Shown one piece after another: positions 34,912 through 44,286 of a stretch of 64,000 bases of DNA. Numbering within the stretch: position 1 is the stretch's first letter; every line of letters starts with the position of its first letter. A program made the position numbers and the translations under genes. Under the pieces are notes generated by a model. It was given only the letters and a program-made list of their open reading frames with translations. It did not search any database and was not told the DNA's origin. The DNA is from an uncultured Stenotrophomonas sp. (GTDB taxonomy: Bacteria > Pseudomonadota > Gammaproteobacteria > Xanthomonadales > Xanthomonadaceae): the NCBI RefSeq assembly GCF_913778665.1, contig NZ_CAJYVQ010000012.1:62001-126000 (forward strand). Direction: 5' to 3'.

Positions 34912-35811
34912 CTACGGAACGGTTCCCAGGCGGGCACCGACGAAGTCGATGAAGACCCGCAGCTTCGGCAGCACATGGCGGCCGGAGGGCCACAGCAGGT
35001 GGAAGGTGCCGCAGGAATGCGCGTGCTCGTCCAGCACGGTCACCAGCCTGCCATCGGCCAGCGCATCGCGTACCGAATGCACCGGTACGAACGCGAGGCC
35101 GATGTCGCGCAGTGCCAGCGCCACGCGAGCCTCGATGGTGTTGGCGACCATGTGCACCGGCAACTCCTGCGGCGTTTCATCGCCGGGCCAATGGATCGGC
35201 CACGGTTCCAGCTTGCCGCTGCTGGGGAAGCGGTAATGCAGCAGCGTGTGCTGCAGCAGGTCCGCCGGTGTGCGCGGAATCCCGCGGCGTTGCAGGTAGG
35301 CCGGTGAGGCGACGATGCGGCGCGGGAAAACGCCCAGGCGCCGTGCGTTCATCCGCGAGTCGCTGGGTTCACCGACGCGCAGCACGGCATCGAACCCTTC
35401 CTCGATGACATCGACCAGGCGGTCACTGAAATCCAGATCCAGGCGGATGTCCGGATACGCGGCCAGGAATTCGGCCATCAGCGGCAGGGTGAGGTCGCCG
35501 ACCAGCGGCAGGCTGATGCGCAGCGTGCCGCGTGGCGTGGCATGTGGCTGTGCCAACTCGGTACGGGCGGCATCGCGTTCGTCGAGGATGCGCCGGCAGC
35601 GTGCCAGGAACAACTGGCCTTCGGCGGTGAGGGTGATGCTGCGGGTGCTGCGATGGAACAGGCGCACGCCCAGTGCGTGCTCCAGCCGCGCCACGCACTT
35701 TCCAGCAGCCGAGGCGGATATGCCCTGCAGGCGGCCGGTCTCGACGAAGCTGCGGGTGTCGGCGGCGTGCACGAAGGTCTGCAGGTTGGCGAGGTTGTCC
35801 AGGACTGACAT
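34912..35811 (-). CDS. LysR-family transcriptional regulator
   Basis: 299 residues from ATG 35809-35811. N-terminal winged helix-turn-helix (MSVLDNLANLQTFVHAADTRSFVETGRLQGISASAAGKCVARLEHALGVRLF, residues 1-52), with QRS-like HRSTRSITLTAEG, then an effector domain (about 90-295). It belongs to the small CrgA/TsaR-like group that often acts on neighbouring divergent genes. The serine hydrolase-MFS pair starts 229 bases away on the other strand and is the likely target. No T-N11-A site was singled out. Confidence 0.88.
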   Translation of the reverse strand: MSVLDNLANLQTFVHAADTRSFVETGRLQGISASAAGKCVARLEHALGVRLFHRSTRSITLTAEGQLFLARCRRILDERDAARTELAQPHATPRGTLRISLPLVGDLTLPLMAEFLAAYPDIRLDLDFSDRLVDVIEEGFDAVLRVGEPSDSRMNARRLGVFPRRIVASPAYLQRRGIPRTPADLLQHTLLHYRFPSSGKLEPWPIHWPGDETPQELPVHMVANTIEARVALALRDIGLAFVPVHSVRDALADGRLVTVLDEHAHSCGTFHLLWPSGRHVLPKLRVFIDFVGARLGTVP

Positions 35812-36039
35812 GGGCGTGCGGGCGATGAAAGCGGCAGGGTAGGCGGAGGGGGCGGCGCCGGTGGCACCGCCAGCGCAACGCTGTGGTGCGGGTCGGGGGC
35901 GCGGGCGGTTGCGGCCTTGCGGTTCCGGCCATGATGCCGATTGCGGACCATGCGGTCCACGATGCGCGGAGCGCGACCCCGCTTTTTGCGCGGCGGTGTG
36001 CTGCCTAACGTGGCGCCTCTCTCCCCACGGAACACCGCG

Positions 36040-37218
36040 ATGAATGCCGCCCTCTCCCTCGAACCCGTACCGGTGCTGCCGTCGGTGCAGCGGCTGCAGC
36101 AACAGGTGCATCCGCAACGCCTGGTCGGTGCAGTGGTGCTGGTGCGCCAGCACGGCGTGCTGCGCCATGCCAGTGCGACCGGCCTGGCCGATCGTGAGTC
36201 GTCAATCCCAATGCGCCGCGACCACCTGTTCCGGTTGGCCTCGGTCAGCAAGCCGCTGCTGACCACGGTGATCCTGCGCCTGGTGGCTGAGGGGGTGCTG
36301 GACCTGGATGCGCCGGTACAGCGCTGGCTGCCGCAGTTCCGCCCGGCGCTGGCCGATGGCCGCACGCCGCCGATCAGCCTGCGCCAGCTGCTCAGCCACA
36401 GCAGTGGCCTGGGCTATCGTTTCCTGGAGGCCGATGCGGACGGCCCTTACGCGCAGGCCGGCGTCAGTGATGGCATGGACGCCAACCCGCTGACCCTTGC
36501 CGAGAACGTGCGCCGCATCGCGCAGGCCCCGTTGCTGTTTGAACCGGGCAGCCAGTGGCTGTACTCGCTGGGCGTGGATGTGGCCGGTGCGGTGGCCGAA
36601 GCTGCAACCGGCGAAGCGCTGCAGGCGCTGTTCGCGCGCCTGTTGGCCGCACCGCTGGGCCTACGCGATACCGCGTTCGTAACCACCGACGGCGCGCGCC
36701 TGGCCACCCCGTATGTGACCGGCACACCGCAGCCGCACCGGCTGCAAGAGGGCGAAGTGGTGGCGCCCTTCGAGGGCACCGTGGGCATCGCGTACAGCCT
36801 CGCACGCGCCACCGATGCCAGCCGCTTCCCCTCGGCCGGCGCGGGCCTGGTCGGCTCCGCCGATGAGGTGATGACGGTGCTGGAGGCGCTGCGCGATGTG
36901 CAGGCCTCGCAGCTGCTTCCGCCAGCGCTGGTCGCCCAGATGGGCACGCCGCAGCTGGGTGAGCAGGGGCCGCCGGAGCCGGCCGGCTGGGGCTTCGGGC
37001 TGGGCTTTGCAGTGCTGCGGGATGCGGCGGCCAGTGGTACGCCGCAGCAGGTGGGCACATGGCGCTGGGGCGGTGCGTACGGGCACAGCTGGTTCGTCGA
37101 TCCGGCGCGCGGGCTGAGCGTGGTGGCGCTGACCAACACCTTGTACGAGGGCATGGACGGTGCCTTCGTCGATGAGCTGCGCGATGCGGTGTACGCCGAT
37201 CTGGAGACCGTGCGATGA
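36040..37218 (+). CDS. Serine hydrolase of the beta-lactamase (class C / EstB) family
   Basis: 392 residues from ATG 36040. Catalytic Ser68-Val-Ser-Lys71 in LFRLASVSKPLL, Tyr in WLYSLGVDVAG, and a C-terminal WRWGGAYGHSWFVDP block in place of the K-T-G strand. No signal peptide: the N-terminus is MNAALSLEPVPVLPSVQRLQ, so it acts in the cytoplasm. The family includes esterases and peptidases as well as beta-lactamases; I would not call it a lactamase. Its stop overlaps the MFS start by ATGA (37215-37218), and the LysR regulator is divergent upstream. Confidence 0.87.
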   Translation: MNAALSLEPVPVLPSVQRLQQQVHPQRLVGAVVLVRQHGVLRHASATGLADRESSIPMRRDHLFRLASVSKPLLTTVILRLVAEGVLDLDAPVQRWLPQFRPALADGRTPPISLRQLLSHSSGLGYRFLEADADGPYAQAGVSDGMDANPLTLAENVRRIAQAPLLFEPGSQWLYSLGVDVAGAVAEAATGEALQALFARLLAAPLGLRDTAFVTTDGARLATPYVTGTPQPHRLQEGEVVAPFEGTVGIAYSLARATDASRFPSAGAGLVGSADEVMTVLEALRDVQASQLLPPALVAQMGTPQLGEQGPPEPAGWGFGLGFAVLRDAAASGTPQQVGTWRWGGAYGHSWFVDPARGLSVVALTNTLYEGMDGAFVDELRDAVYADLETVR

Positions 37219-38399
37219 GCGGTCATGTGATCGATGCGGGCAGCCCGGCGGGCGAGGCCACGCGCCTGCCGTGGGCGGGTCTGCTGGCGCTGGCGGGCGG
37301 CGGTTTCATCACCCTGCTGACCGAGACCTTGCCGGCCGGCGTGCTGCGGCCGATGGGCGACAGCCTGGGCGTGAGCGATGCGGCGGTCGGGCAGCTGGTC
37401 AGCGTATATGCGCTGGGTTCGGTGATGGCCGCGTTGCCGATGACCGCGCTGACGCAGCGCCTGCCACGGCGCCCGCTGCTGTTGGCGGCGATTGCCGGCT
37501 TCGTGGTGGTCAACACGCTGACCGCGCTGAGCAGCAGCTATCCGTTGATCCTGGCAGCACGGTTCCTGGGCGGTGTCTGCGGTGGCCTGCTGTGGTCGCT
37601 GGTGGCCGGCTATGCCGCGCGCATGGTGGTGCCGGCGTTGCAGGGTCGTGCGATTGCGGTGGCGATGGTGGGTTCGCCGTTGGCGCTGTCGCTGGGCGTT
37701 CCGGCGGGCACGCTGCTGGGCCAGCAGATCGGTTGGCGCTGGGCGTTCGCGCTGATGAGCGTGCTGGGTCTCGGCTTGCTGGCCTACGCGCGCTGGGCAC
37801 TGCCGGCGCTGCCGGCGGCAGGCAGCGGCCAGCGTCTGTCGCTGGGCACGGTGTGGCGCATGCCCGGTGTGCGCAGTGCCTTGGCGGTGATGGCGTTGTA
37901 CGTGCTGGCGCACAACGTGCTGTACACCTATATCGAGCCGCTGGCGGTGGAAGCGGGTGCCGGCGCGTGGCTGGATCGCCTGCTGCTGGCCTTCGGCGTC
38001 GCCGCCATCATGGGTATCGGCATCGCAGGCTGGGGCGTGGATCGTCATCTGCGCACGTTGGTGTGGGCGGCGGTGATCGGCTTCATCCTGCCGGTGCTGG
38101 CCCTGCTGCTGTGGCCGGGCCAGGCGACGCCGCTGCTGCTGGCGACGGTGCTGTGGGGCGTGGCGTTCGGCGCGGTGCCGACCCTGTTCCAGACCGCGCT
38201 GGCGCGCCGTGCCGGGGCCGCTGCGGACCTGGCGCAGTCGATGCTGGTAACCGGCTGGAACCTGGCCATCGCCGCGGGTGGGGCAGCGGGTGGCGTGCTG
38301 TTGCAGGCGGTCGGGCCCAGCGGGCTGGGCTGGTTGCCGTTGCTGCTGCTGGCGGTGACAGCGGCGTGGTTGCTGGCCCGGCCGAGGGCCTGGGCGTAG
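37215..38399 (+). CDS. MFS transporter (AraJ/sugar-efflux type)
   Basis: 394 residues, 12 helices. MFS features: TETLPAGVLRPMGDSLGVSDAAVGQLVSVYALGSVMAALP in helices I-II, the RLPRRPLLLAA inter-domain loop, the long helix IV-V region RFLGGVCGGLLWSLVAGYAARM, and GVPAGTLLGQQIGWRWAFALMSVLG typical of the AraJ/YdhP group. Substrate unknown; family members export sugars or drugs. Overlap with the upstream hydrolase (4 bases) indicates translational coupling, so the hydrolase product or substrate may be exported. Confidence 0.88.
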   Translation: MSGHVIDAGSPAGEATRLPWAGLLALAGGGFITLLTETLPAGVLRPMGDSLGVSDAAVGQLVSVYALGSVMAALPMTALTQRLPRRPLLLAAIAGFVVVNTLTALSSSYPLILAARFLGGVCGGLLWSLVAGYAARMVVPALQGRAIAVAMVGSPLALSLGVPAGTLLGQQIGWRWAFALMSVLGLGLLAYARWALPALPAAGSGQRLSLGTVWRMPGVRSALAVMALYVLAHNVLYTYIEPLAVEAGAGAWLDRLLLAFGVAAIMGIGIAGWGVDRHLRTLVWAAVIGFILPVLALLLWPGQATPLLLATVLWGVAFGAVPTLFQTALARRAGAAADLAQSMLVTGWNLAIAAGGAAGGVLLQAVGPSGLGWLPLLLLAVTAAWLLARPRAWA

Positions 38400-38421
38400 G
38401 CGGCGATGTGGAGTGACGCGT

Positions 38422-38444
38422 TGCCGGCCGGCGGCCGGCATTGC
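38422..38444. repeat. SMAG/REP palindrome, degenerate head
   Basis: TGCCGGCCGGC then GGCCGGCATTGC; the usual GTAG is altered. It lies between convergent genes (MFS and EAL) and holds three overlapping GCCGGC sites. Confidence 0.8.
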
Positions 38445-38475
38445 CGGGTCCATGCCAGCCACCCGTGGCGTGGAC

Positions 38476-40089
38476 CTACACGGTTTCGCGTTCGATCGGT
38501 ACGCTGCGCGGGTTCTGCATGTCTTCCCGCGCAGCGCCATAGCGCTGCTGGCGCTTGCGGTGGAAGGCCACGAACTCATCACGCGGCAACGGCCGCGAGA
38601 ACAGCCAGCCCTGCCCGAATTCGACGTGGCGGCTGTGCAGATAGGCCAGCTGCGCTTCGGTTTCCACGCCTTCGGCCACCACCCACAATCCCAGTTCCTT
38701 AGCCATGTCGATGATGTGCGGGGTGACCGGGCTGGTGGCGCTCTCGGTGCCGATCGCATCGATGAATGACTTGTCGATCTTCAACGCATCCAGCGGCAGC
38801 TGCTCGAGGTACTGGAGGCTGGAGAAGCCGACGCCGAAATCATCGATGGCCACGCTGTGGCCGGCACGACGGGCCTGCGCCAGCATGGTGCGTGCGCGAT
38901 CCAGATCGAGGAAGCCGCGCTCGGTGGCTTCCATCCAGATCTGCTGCGGCAGGATGCCGCTGCCGGCCATGTGCTTGGAGATCATCTTCAGTGCGCGGCC
39001 GCTGCTGATGTCCTCCGCTGCGAGGTTGATCGCAATGTGCGCGCTGCGGTCGGCCACCAGCAGGTCACGCATGTCGCGCACCACGTTCTCGATCACCAGG
39101 TCGGTGACGGCGGCGATCATGCCGGTCTCTTCGGCCAGGGGAATGAACAGGTCCGGGCGGACCTGGGTGCCGTCCGGGCGCTGCCAGCGCACCAGCGCTT
39201 CGGCACCGACGCAGATGCCGGTGTCCAGTTCGATGATCGGCTGGTAGTGCAGGTACAGCTCGCGGCGGCGGATCGCCGTGGCCAGTTCGCCGCGCAGCGA
39301 CAGCCGGCGCCGCGACAGCCAGATCACCAGGCCCGCGCCGACGGCGGCCAGCAGCAGGCCGAACGGGACGAACAGCCAGGCCTGCTGGCGGAAGGTCGAC
39401 GCCAGTGCAGTGCGCGGCGTGGTGGCGATCGCCAGCCATTCCTCGTTGCGCGCGGTGGCATACAGGGTGTTCTGGTCCAGGCCTTCGCCGGGCGCGCGAA
39501 GCAGCGTCTGCAGCAGCGTTGGGTCGACGCCGCTCTGCTTGGCCAGCAGGCGGCCATCAGGGCTGGCCAGCGCCAGGCGCACGTGCGGGTCGACGATGAC
39601 GTCGACGAAGCGACGTGGATCGACCAGCGCGTCGTAGGAGCCATACAGGATGGCCAGCATCTGCCGGCGTCCGCTGGCGACCGGGCGCACGTCCACCGCG
39701 ATTCCGGCGCCATCACTGGTGACGTGGTCGGCTTTGGGCTGGTCGGCATCGGACTGGAAATCGCCCCACGACGTGCAGCGCAGCTTGCCACCCTCGAAAT
39801 ACCCCATCTGGTCGAGCGAGGGCGTGGTCATCACCAGGGTCTGCATGCGCTGGATGTGCTCTGCGCTGCAGGGCACGTGGGCGCCGGCCTCGGCTGACTT
39901 CAGCGCTGCCAGCGCCTCCTGGTAGGACTGGTCGGAGCGGCGCAGGGTGCGGCCGGCGATGTCGCGCAGCCGCTGCTGTTCGACGCTGACGGCGCGGTCC
40001 CAGGTGGCGTATGCCATCACTGCGATCGGCACTGCGGCCGCCAGCAGGGCCAGCGCGGTGCCACCGATGATGATGCGCAGGCGGCTCAT
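38476..40089 (-). CDS. CSS-motif/EAL cyclic di-GMP phosphodiesterase
   Basis: 537 residues. Helix 7-26 anchors the N-terminus; a periplasmic CSS-motif sensor follows with PCS near 73-75 and a paired Cys in LRCTSWGDF near 104; a second helix at about 240-260. The EAL domain spans about 275-520 with EALVRW, NLAAEDI, the metal/catalytic DDFGVGFSSLQYLEQLPLDALKIDKSF and ETEAQLA. No GGDEF domain. CSS-EAL proteins (PdeB/PdeC-like in E. coli) degrade c-di-GMP when their periplasmic Cys pair is reduced. Position 38 bases after the SMAG unit gives no operon partner. Confidence 0.92.
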   Translation of the reverse strand: MSRLRIIIGGTALALLAAAVPIAVMAYATWDRAVSVEQQRLRDIAGRTLRRSDQSYQEALAALKSAEAGAHVPCSAEHIQRMQTLVMTTPSLDQMGYFEGGKLRCTSWGDFQSDADQPKADHVTSDGAGIAVDVRPVASGRRQMLAILYGSYDALVDPRRFVDVIVDPHVRLALASPDGRLLAKQSGVDPTLLQTLLRAPGEGLDQNTLYATARNEEWLAIATTPRTALASTFRQQAWLFVPFGLLLAAVGAGLVIWLSRRRLSLRGELATAIRRRELYLHYQPIIELDTGICVGAEALVRWQRPDGTQVRPDLFIPLAEETGMIAAVTDLVIENVVRDMRDLLVADRSAHIAINLAAEDISSGRALKMISKHMAGSGILPQQIWMEATERGFLDLDRARTMLAQARRAGHSVAIDDFGVGFSSLQYLEQLPLDALKIDKSFIDAIGTESATSPVTPHIIDMAKELGLWVVAEGVETEAQLAYLHSRHVEFGQGWLFSRPLPRDEFVAFHRKRQQRYGAAREDMQNPRSVPIERETV

Positions 40090-40317
40090 GGGCGGGGCTC
40101 CAGCGAGGCGGGCGGGGCAGGGCGCATGGTCGGTCCGATCCGTGGGCAGGTGCGGCTATCTGAGCATGGCGCCGGGCCGGGCGGAATGGGCTCGGACCGG
40201 TATTTCGTCACATTGTGATGAAAGCGGCCTGTATTGACGCAATGGGACCATCCGGCGCTGGCGCTCCGGCCCACAGGGGACTACCGTCGAACGCTTCGCC
40301 CGCCCCTTCCCGCGCCC

Positions 40318-41688
40318 ATGACCGAGTCCGCAACGCCCCCCGAGCACCTGCGCCGCAGCCTGTCCAACCGCCACCTGCAACTGATCGCCATCGGCGGTGC
40401 CATCGGCACCGGCCTGTTCATGGGCTCGGGCAAGACCATCAGCCTGGCCGGCCCGTCGATCATCTTCGTCTACCTGATCATCGGCGCGATGCTCTTCTTC
40501 GTGATGCGCGCGATGGGCGAACTGCTGCTGTCGAACCTGCAGTACAAATCCTTCATCGATTTCTCCACCGACCTGCTCGGCCCCTGGGCCGGATTCTTCT
40601 GCGGATGGACGTACTGGTTCTGCTGGATCGTCACCGCCATCGCCGATGTGATCGCGATCGCCGCCTACGCGCAGTTCTGGTTCCCCGGGCTTGAAGCCTG
40701 GAAGCCGGCATTGGCGTGCGTGATGCTGCTGCTGTCGTTGAACCTGGTGACGGTGAAGCTGTTCGGCGAGATGGAGTTCTGGTTCGCGCTGATCAAGATC
40801 GTGGCGATCTGCGCGCTGATCATCACCGGTGCCGGGCTGGTGGCGTGGGGCTTCACCTCGCCCAGCGGCCACACCGCGGCACTGTCGAATCTGTGGAATG
40901 ACGGTGGCATGTTCCCGATGGGCCTGGTCGGTTTCTTCGCCGGCTTCCAGATCGCGGTGTTTGCCTTCGTCGGTATCGAGCTGGTCGGCACCACCGCCGC
41001 CGAAACCGCCGACCCCGAGCGCAACCTGCCGAAGGCGATCAATTCGATCCCGGTGCGCATCATCATCTTCTACGTGCTGGCGCTGATCGCGATCATGGCG
41101 GTCACCCCGTGGCGCCAGGTGGTGCCGGACAAGAGCCCCTTCGTGCAGCTGTTCGTGCTGGCCGGCATTCCGGCCGCGGCCAGCCTGATCAACTTCGTGG
41201 TGCTGACCTCGGCGACGTCGTCGGCCAACAGCGGCATCTTCTCCACCAGCCGCATGCTGTACGGCCTGGCCGAAGAGGGCCACGCCCCGCGCGGGCTGTC
41301 GCGGTTGTCGCGCGCGGCGGTGCCGGCGCGCGGCCTGCTGTTCTCCTGCCTCTGCCTGCTGGGCGGCACGTTGCTGATCTACCTGATCCCGAACCTGGTG
41401 ACCGCCTTCACCCTGGTGACCACGCTGGCGACCGTGCTCTTCATCTTCGTCTGGTCGCTGATCCTGGTGGCCTACATGGTCTATCGCCGCCGCTACCCGG
41501 AGCGCCACGCCGCGTCGATCTTCAAGATGCCCGGTGGCGTTGCGATGTGCTGGGCCTGCCTGGTGTTCTTCGCGGGCGTGCTGGTGCTGCTGAGCCTGCA
41601 GGGCGATACCCGCCAGGCGCTGATCGCCAGCCCAGCATGGTTCGTTCTGCTGGGTGTGGGGTACTGGGTGCGGCGCAGGGTGGGGTAG
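40318..41688 (+). CDS. cycA: D-serine/D-alanine/glycine transporter CycA
   Basis: 456 residues, 12 helices of the amino-acid permease (APC) type: LSNRHLQLIAIGGAIGTGLFMGSGKTISLAGPSIIFVYLIIG in helices I-II, ELLLSNLQYKSFIDFSTDLLGPWAGFFCGWTYWFCWI, then GIELVGTTAAETADPERNLPKAINSIP. The match to CycA is close over the whole length. CycA is a proton symporter in the inner membrane. It is a single gene, with 228 bases before the EAL gene on the other strand and no clear operator. Confidence 0.9.
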   Translation: MTESATPPEHLRRSLSNRHLQLIAIGGAIGTGLFMGSGKTISLAGPSIIFVYLIIGAMLFFVMRAMGELLLSNLQYKSFIDFSTDLLGPWAGFFCGWTYWFCWIVTAIADVIAIAAYAQFWFPGLEAWKPALACVMLLLSLNLVTVKLFGEMEFWFALIKIVAICALIITGAGLVAWGFTSPSGHTAALSNLWNDGGMFPMGLVGFFAGFQIAVFAFVGIELVGTTAAETADPERNLPKAINSIPVRIIIFYVLALIAIMAVTPWRQVVPDKSPFVQLFVLAGIPAAASLINFVVLTSATSSANSGIFSTSRMLYGLAEEGHAPRGLSRLSRAAVPARGLLFSCLCLLGGTLLIYLIPNLVTAFTLVTTLATVLFIFVWSLILVAYMVYRRRYPERHAASIFKMPGGVAMCWACLVFFAGVLVLLSLQGDTRQALIASPAWFVLLGVGYWVRRRVG

Positions 41689-41766
41689 GTTCCGGTGCGG
41701 GTCCCAGGACCCGATCCATCCCCATTCACTTGGTGTTGGCGGCCGCGGCCGGATCATCCGGCCGCC

Positions 41767-42543
41767 ATGTGTACCCGCCCTGCCACCATCGCGCTGTTGC
41801 TGATGTCCAGCCTCTGGCCGGGGCTGGCCGGCGCGCGCACCGTCTACCGCTGCGTCCAGGGCAACACCGTCAGCCTGGCCACGGCGCCGGAACCGGGCTC
41901 ACGCTGCACCCCGAAGGACATCGACGACAACGCCATCCAGACCCCGAACCTGTGGGGCAACATGGGCGTGTTCAGCGGCGTGCTGTACGAGCGCGAACAG
42001 GATGGCGTGCTGGTCTATTCCACACGCAACCTGCCGGGTTCGCGGGTGTTTCTGAAGTTCACCGTGGCCACGCCACCGGGTGAGCCCGCCCACGAAGGGC
42101 TGGGCAAGGTCGGCAAGCCGCAGTTGGCCCCGCATGCCAAGCAGTTCAAGGCGGCTGCCAAGGCCACCGGCGTGGATGATGCCTGGCTGCGCGCGATCGC
42201 CCACGCCGAGAGCAACTTTGATGCGTTGGCAGTGTCGAGCAAGGGCGCGCAGGGCGTAATGCAGTTGATGCCCGATACCGCGCAGGAATACGGGGTAAGC
42301 GATCCGTTCTCACCGCAGCAGTCGATCAACGGCGGTGCACGCTACATGCGCGCGCTGCTGCGCCGCTACAACGGCGATCGGCCACTGGCCGCGGCGGCCT
42401 ACAACGCCGGCATCGGTGCGGTGACCCGTTACAAGGGCGTGCCGCCGTATGCCGAGACGCTGGCCTACGTGGACAAGGTGATGGCGTTGTACGCGCGTTA
42501 CCGCGAGGCGATGGGCATCCGTACCGAAGTGCCGGCGCGCTAG
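41767..42543 (+). CDS. Secreted lytic transglycosylase (SLT domain)
   Basis: 258 residues. Signal peptide MCTRPATIALLLMSSLWPGLAGA; then a short N-terminal Cys-pair region (VYRCVQGNTV, SRCTPKDID) similar to DUF4124. The SLT domain at about 125-245 has the catalytic Glu in AIAHAESNFD, GAQGVMQLMP, then NINGGARYM-like SINGGARYMRALLRRY and AAAYNAGIGAVTRYKGVPPYAET. It cuts peptidoglycan to form anhydro ends in the periplasm. A REP-like element (42556-42585) follows. Confidence 0.92.
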   Translation: MCTRPATIALLLMSSLWPGLAGARTVYRCVQGNTVSLATAPEPGSRCTPKDIDDNAIQTPNLWGNMGVFSGVLYEREQDGVLVYSTRNLPGSRVFLKFTVATPPGEPAHEGLGKVGKPQLAPHAKQFKAAAKATGVDDAWLRAIAHAESNFDALAVSSKGAQGVMQLMPDTAQEYGVSDPFSPQQSINGGARYMRALLRRYNGDRPLAAAAYNAGIGAVTRYKGVPPYAETLAYVDKVMALYARYREAMGIRTEVPAR

Positions 42544-42555
42544 GCAGGCAGGCGG

Positions 42556-42585
42556 GTAGTGCAGAGCCGAGCCCATGCCCGGCTC
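42556..42585. repeat. REP-like palindrome of the GTAG type
   Basis: GTAG head (42556-42559) and the GAGCCGAGCCC / CCCGGCTC stem, between convergent genes. Confidence 0.7.
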
Positions 42586-42599
42586 CACATGAAATTCGC

Positions 42600-44120
42600 T
42601 CAGCGTGAGGTGGAGGGGCTGACCAGTTCGTAGCGTTCGATGCGGCCGACGCGTGCAATCTCGGCCTGTACGTCAGCGCGCTGCTTGAGCGCACGCCAGG
42701 CCGCATCGATCTTCACGTCGCCCGGCAGTGAGGGATAGGTGCGCATGTCCTGCAGGCTGGCCAGCGTCTCGCCACGGTCGATGGGTGAGCGCAGCTGATC
42801 GATCAGCACTGCGGCTGCGCCATCCAGGTTGCCTTCGTCCAGCAGCATCTCGCGATGGAACAGGCGCGCGTCGTTGCGCTGGGCAAGGATCACCGCGCGT
42901 GCACCCTCCATGGCCTTGGCATCGCCACGTTCGCGGGCGGCGGCGAACTGCACCAGTGCTTGGGCCGCTTTGCCATAGCCTCCCAAGCCGGGCAGGTCAG
43001 TCACCGCCTGCGCTGCGTCCTGCATGCGTCCCAGCGAGGTGAACACGAAGCCGACATTCAACTGGTGCTCGCTACCGTCCGGGCCGAGCGCGCCGATGCG
43101 GGCGGCCTGTTGCGCCGCCGCCAGCGCATCGTCGGTGCGGCCCAGCCGGCGCAATGCGCTGAAGCGGCTGTTGAGCAGCCACGCCACCCATTCTGCTTCC
43201 TCCGCCGACGGTGATTCGCCTTCGGCCGCCGCGCGCGCCATGCCGTCGGTCAGCGCCAGCACTTCCTCATTGCGGTCCAGCATCAGCAGGGTGACGCTGA
43301 ACTGCGCCATGCGCGCGTCCAGCTTGCGGTCCAGCAGGCCCGACACGCGCAGGGTGTCCAGGTACTTCTGCGCGACCTGCACCGGATCGAAGCGTGGATC
43401 GGCGCGATCGACGTAGCGGTCGAAGCGCTTGTCGCTGCGCAGCTGGAGGATCTCGGCCGGGCTGTCGATGCGGGCCAGCGTGGCCGGGATCGCATCACCA
43501 CGGCCGTTGTCGGCCTGCAGCGTGGCCAGTGCCAGCCACATGCCGGTCGGCTCCAGGCCGCCGCTCTTCCAGCCGTTGTCGAACAAGGCCTGCAACAGTG
43601 CCATGCGCTGCTGCGGCTGGTCGCGCAGGCGGTACTGCAGGTAGTTGATGGGCGGGTGATCGATCGGCAGCGGCGCTTCGGCATGCTTCAACGCCTGCAC
43701 CAGATAGGTCGTGGCCGCTGCGGGCTGGTTCTCGGACAGCTCCAGCGACACCCGCGTCAGCAGGATCTGCGTATCGTCGGGCAGCACTTCCTGCGCGCGC
43801 TTCAGGTAGCGGCGCGCCAACGCGGGCTTCTTCTGCACCATCGCGGTCCAGCCGGCCACCTGCGCGGCACGGCCCTGGCGTTCAGCGTCGAAGTCGTCCA
43901 GCAACGGATCTTCCATCAACCGTTCCATGACGATCAGTGCGCCCAGCGTGTTGCCGCTGCGCGACTGCTGGATGGCTTCATCCCAGCGCGCGGCGTAGGC
44001 CATGTGCACCGCGTCGTTGGTGATGGACGGCTTCTGCTGCGCCACCGTGATCGATGCTGACACGGGCGCGCTGGTCAGTGCCGCCAGCAGCAGAACGGTG
44101 AGGGGAGCGAAGCGGGGCAT
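42600..44120 (-). CDS. Secreted TPR-like protein
   Basis: 506 residues from ATG 44118-44120. Signal peptide MPRFAPLTVLLLAALTSAPVSA. Then helical repeats of the TPR/PgaA-like type: MAYAARWDEAIQQSRSGNTLGALIVMERLMED, PALARRYLKRAQEVLPDDTQILLTRVSLELSE, PAAATTYLVQALKHAEAP and so on. The N-terminal part resembles biofilm or cellulose-associated periplasmic TPR proteins, but no such genes are nearby. It is divergent from the NHL/M23-like gene over about 165 bases, which may link the two. Confidence 0.75.
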   Translation of the reverse strand: MPRFAPLTVLLLAALTSAPVSASITVAQQKPSITNDAVHMAYAARWDEAIQQSRSGNTLGALIVMERLMEDPLLDDFDAERQGRAAQVAGWTAMVQKKPALARRYLKRAQEVLPDDTQILLTRVSLELSENQPAAATTYLVQALKHAEAPLPIDHPPINYLQYRLRDQPQQRMALLQALFDNGWKSGGLEPTGMWLALATLQADNGRGDAIPATLARIDSPAEILQLRSDKRFDRYVDRADPRFDPVQVAQKYLDTLRVSGLLDRKLDARMAQFSVTLLMLDRNEEVLALTDGMARAAAEGESPSAEEAEWVAWLLNSRFSALRRLGRTDDALAAAQQAARIGALGPDGSEHQLNVGFVFTSLGRMQDAAQAVTDLPGLGGYGKAAQALVQFAAARERGDAKAMEGARAVILAQRNDARLFHREMLLDEGNLDGAAAVLIDQLRSPIDRGETLASLQDMRTYPSLPGDVKIDAAWRALKQRADVQAEIARVGRIERYELVSPSTSR

Positions 44121-44286
44121 GGAGGATCTCCATCCGTGGGAACAACATTGAACCCGCTGCGGCTGGCGAGGACAAGCGCGATGAATGCAACTCTGCTCCC
44201 TCAGCACACGATCGGCCGTGGCGCATCGCGCGCGCAGCGTCTATTGTCGGTGCCTCTTCAGGCAGCGGGCAGGGCGGCGCAGCACG

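Noticed and set aside
36447-38759. Long open minus-strand frame (770 codons) across the hydrolase, MFS and EAL region
   Set aside because: It crosses several real genes, has Arg/Ala/Pro-rich composition and no known domain.
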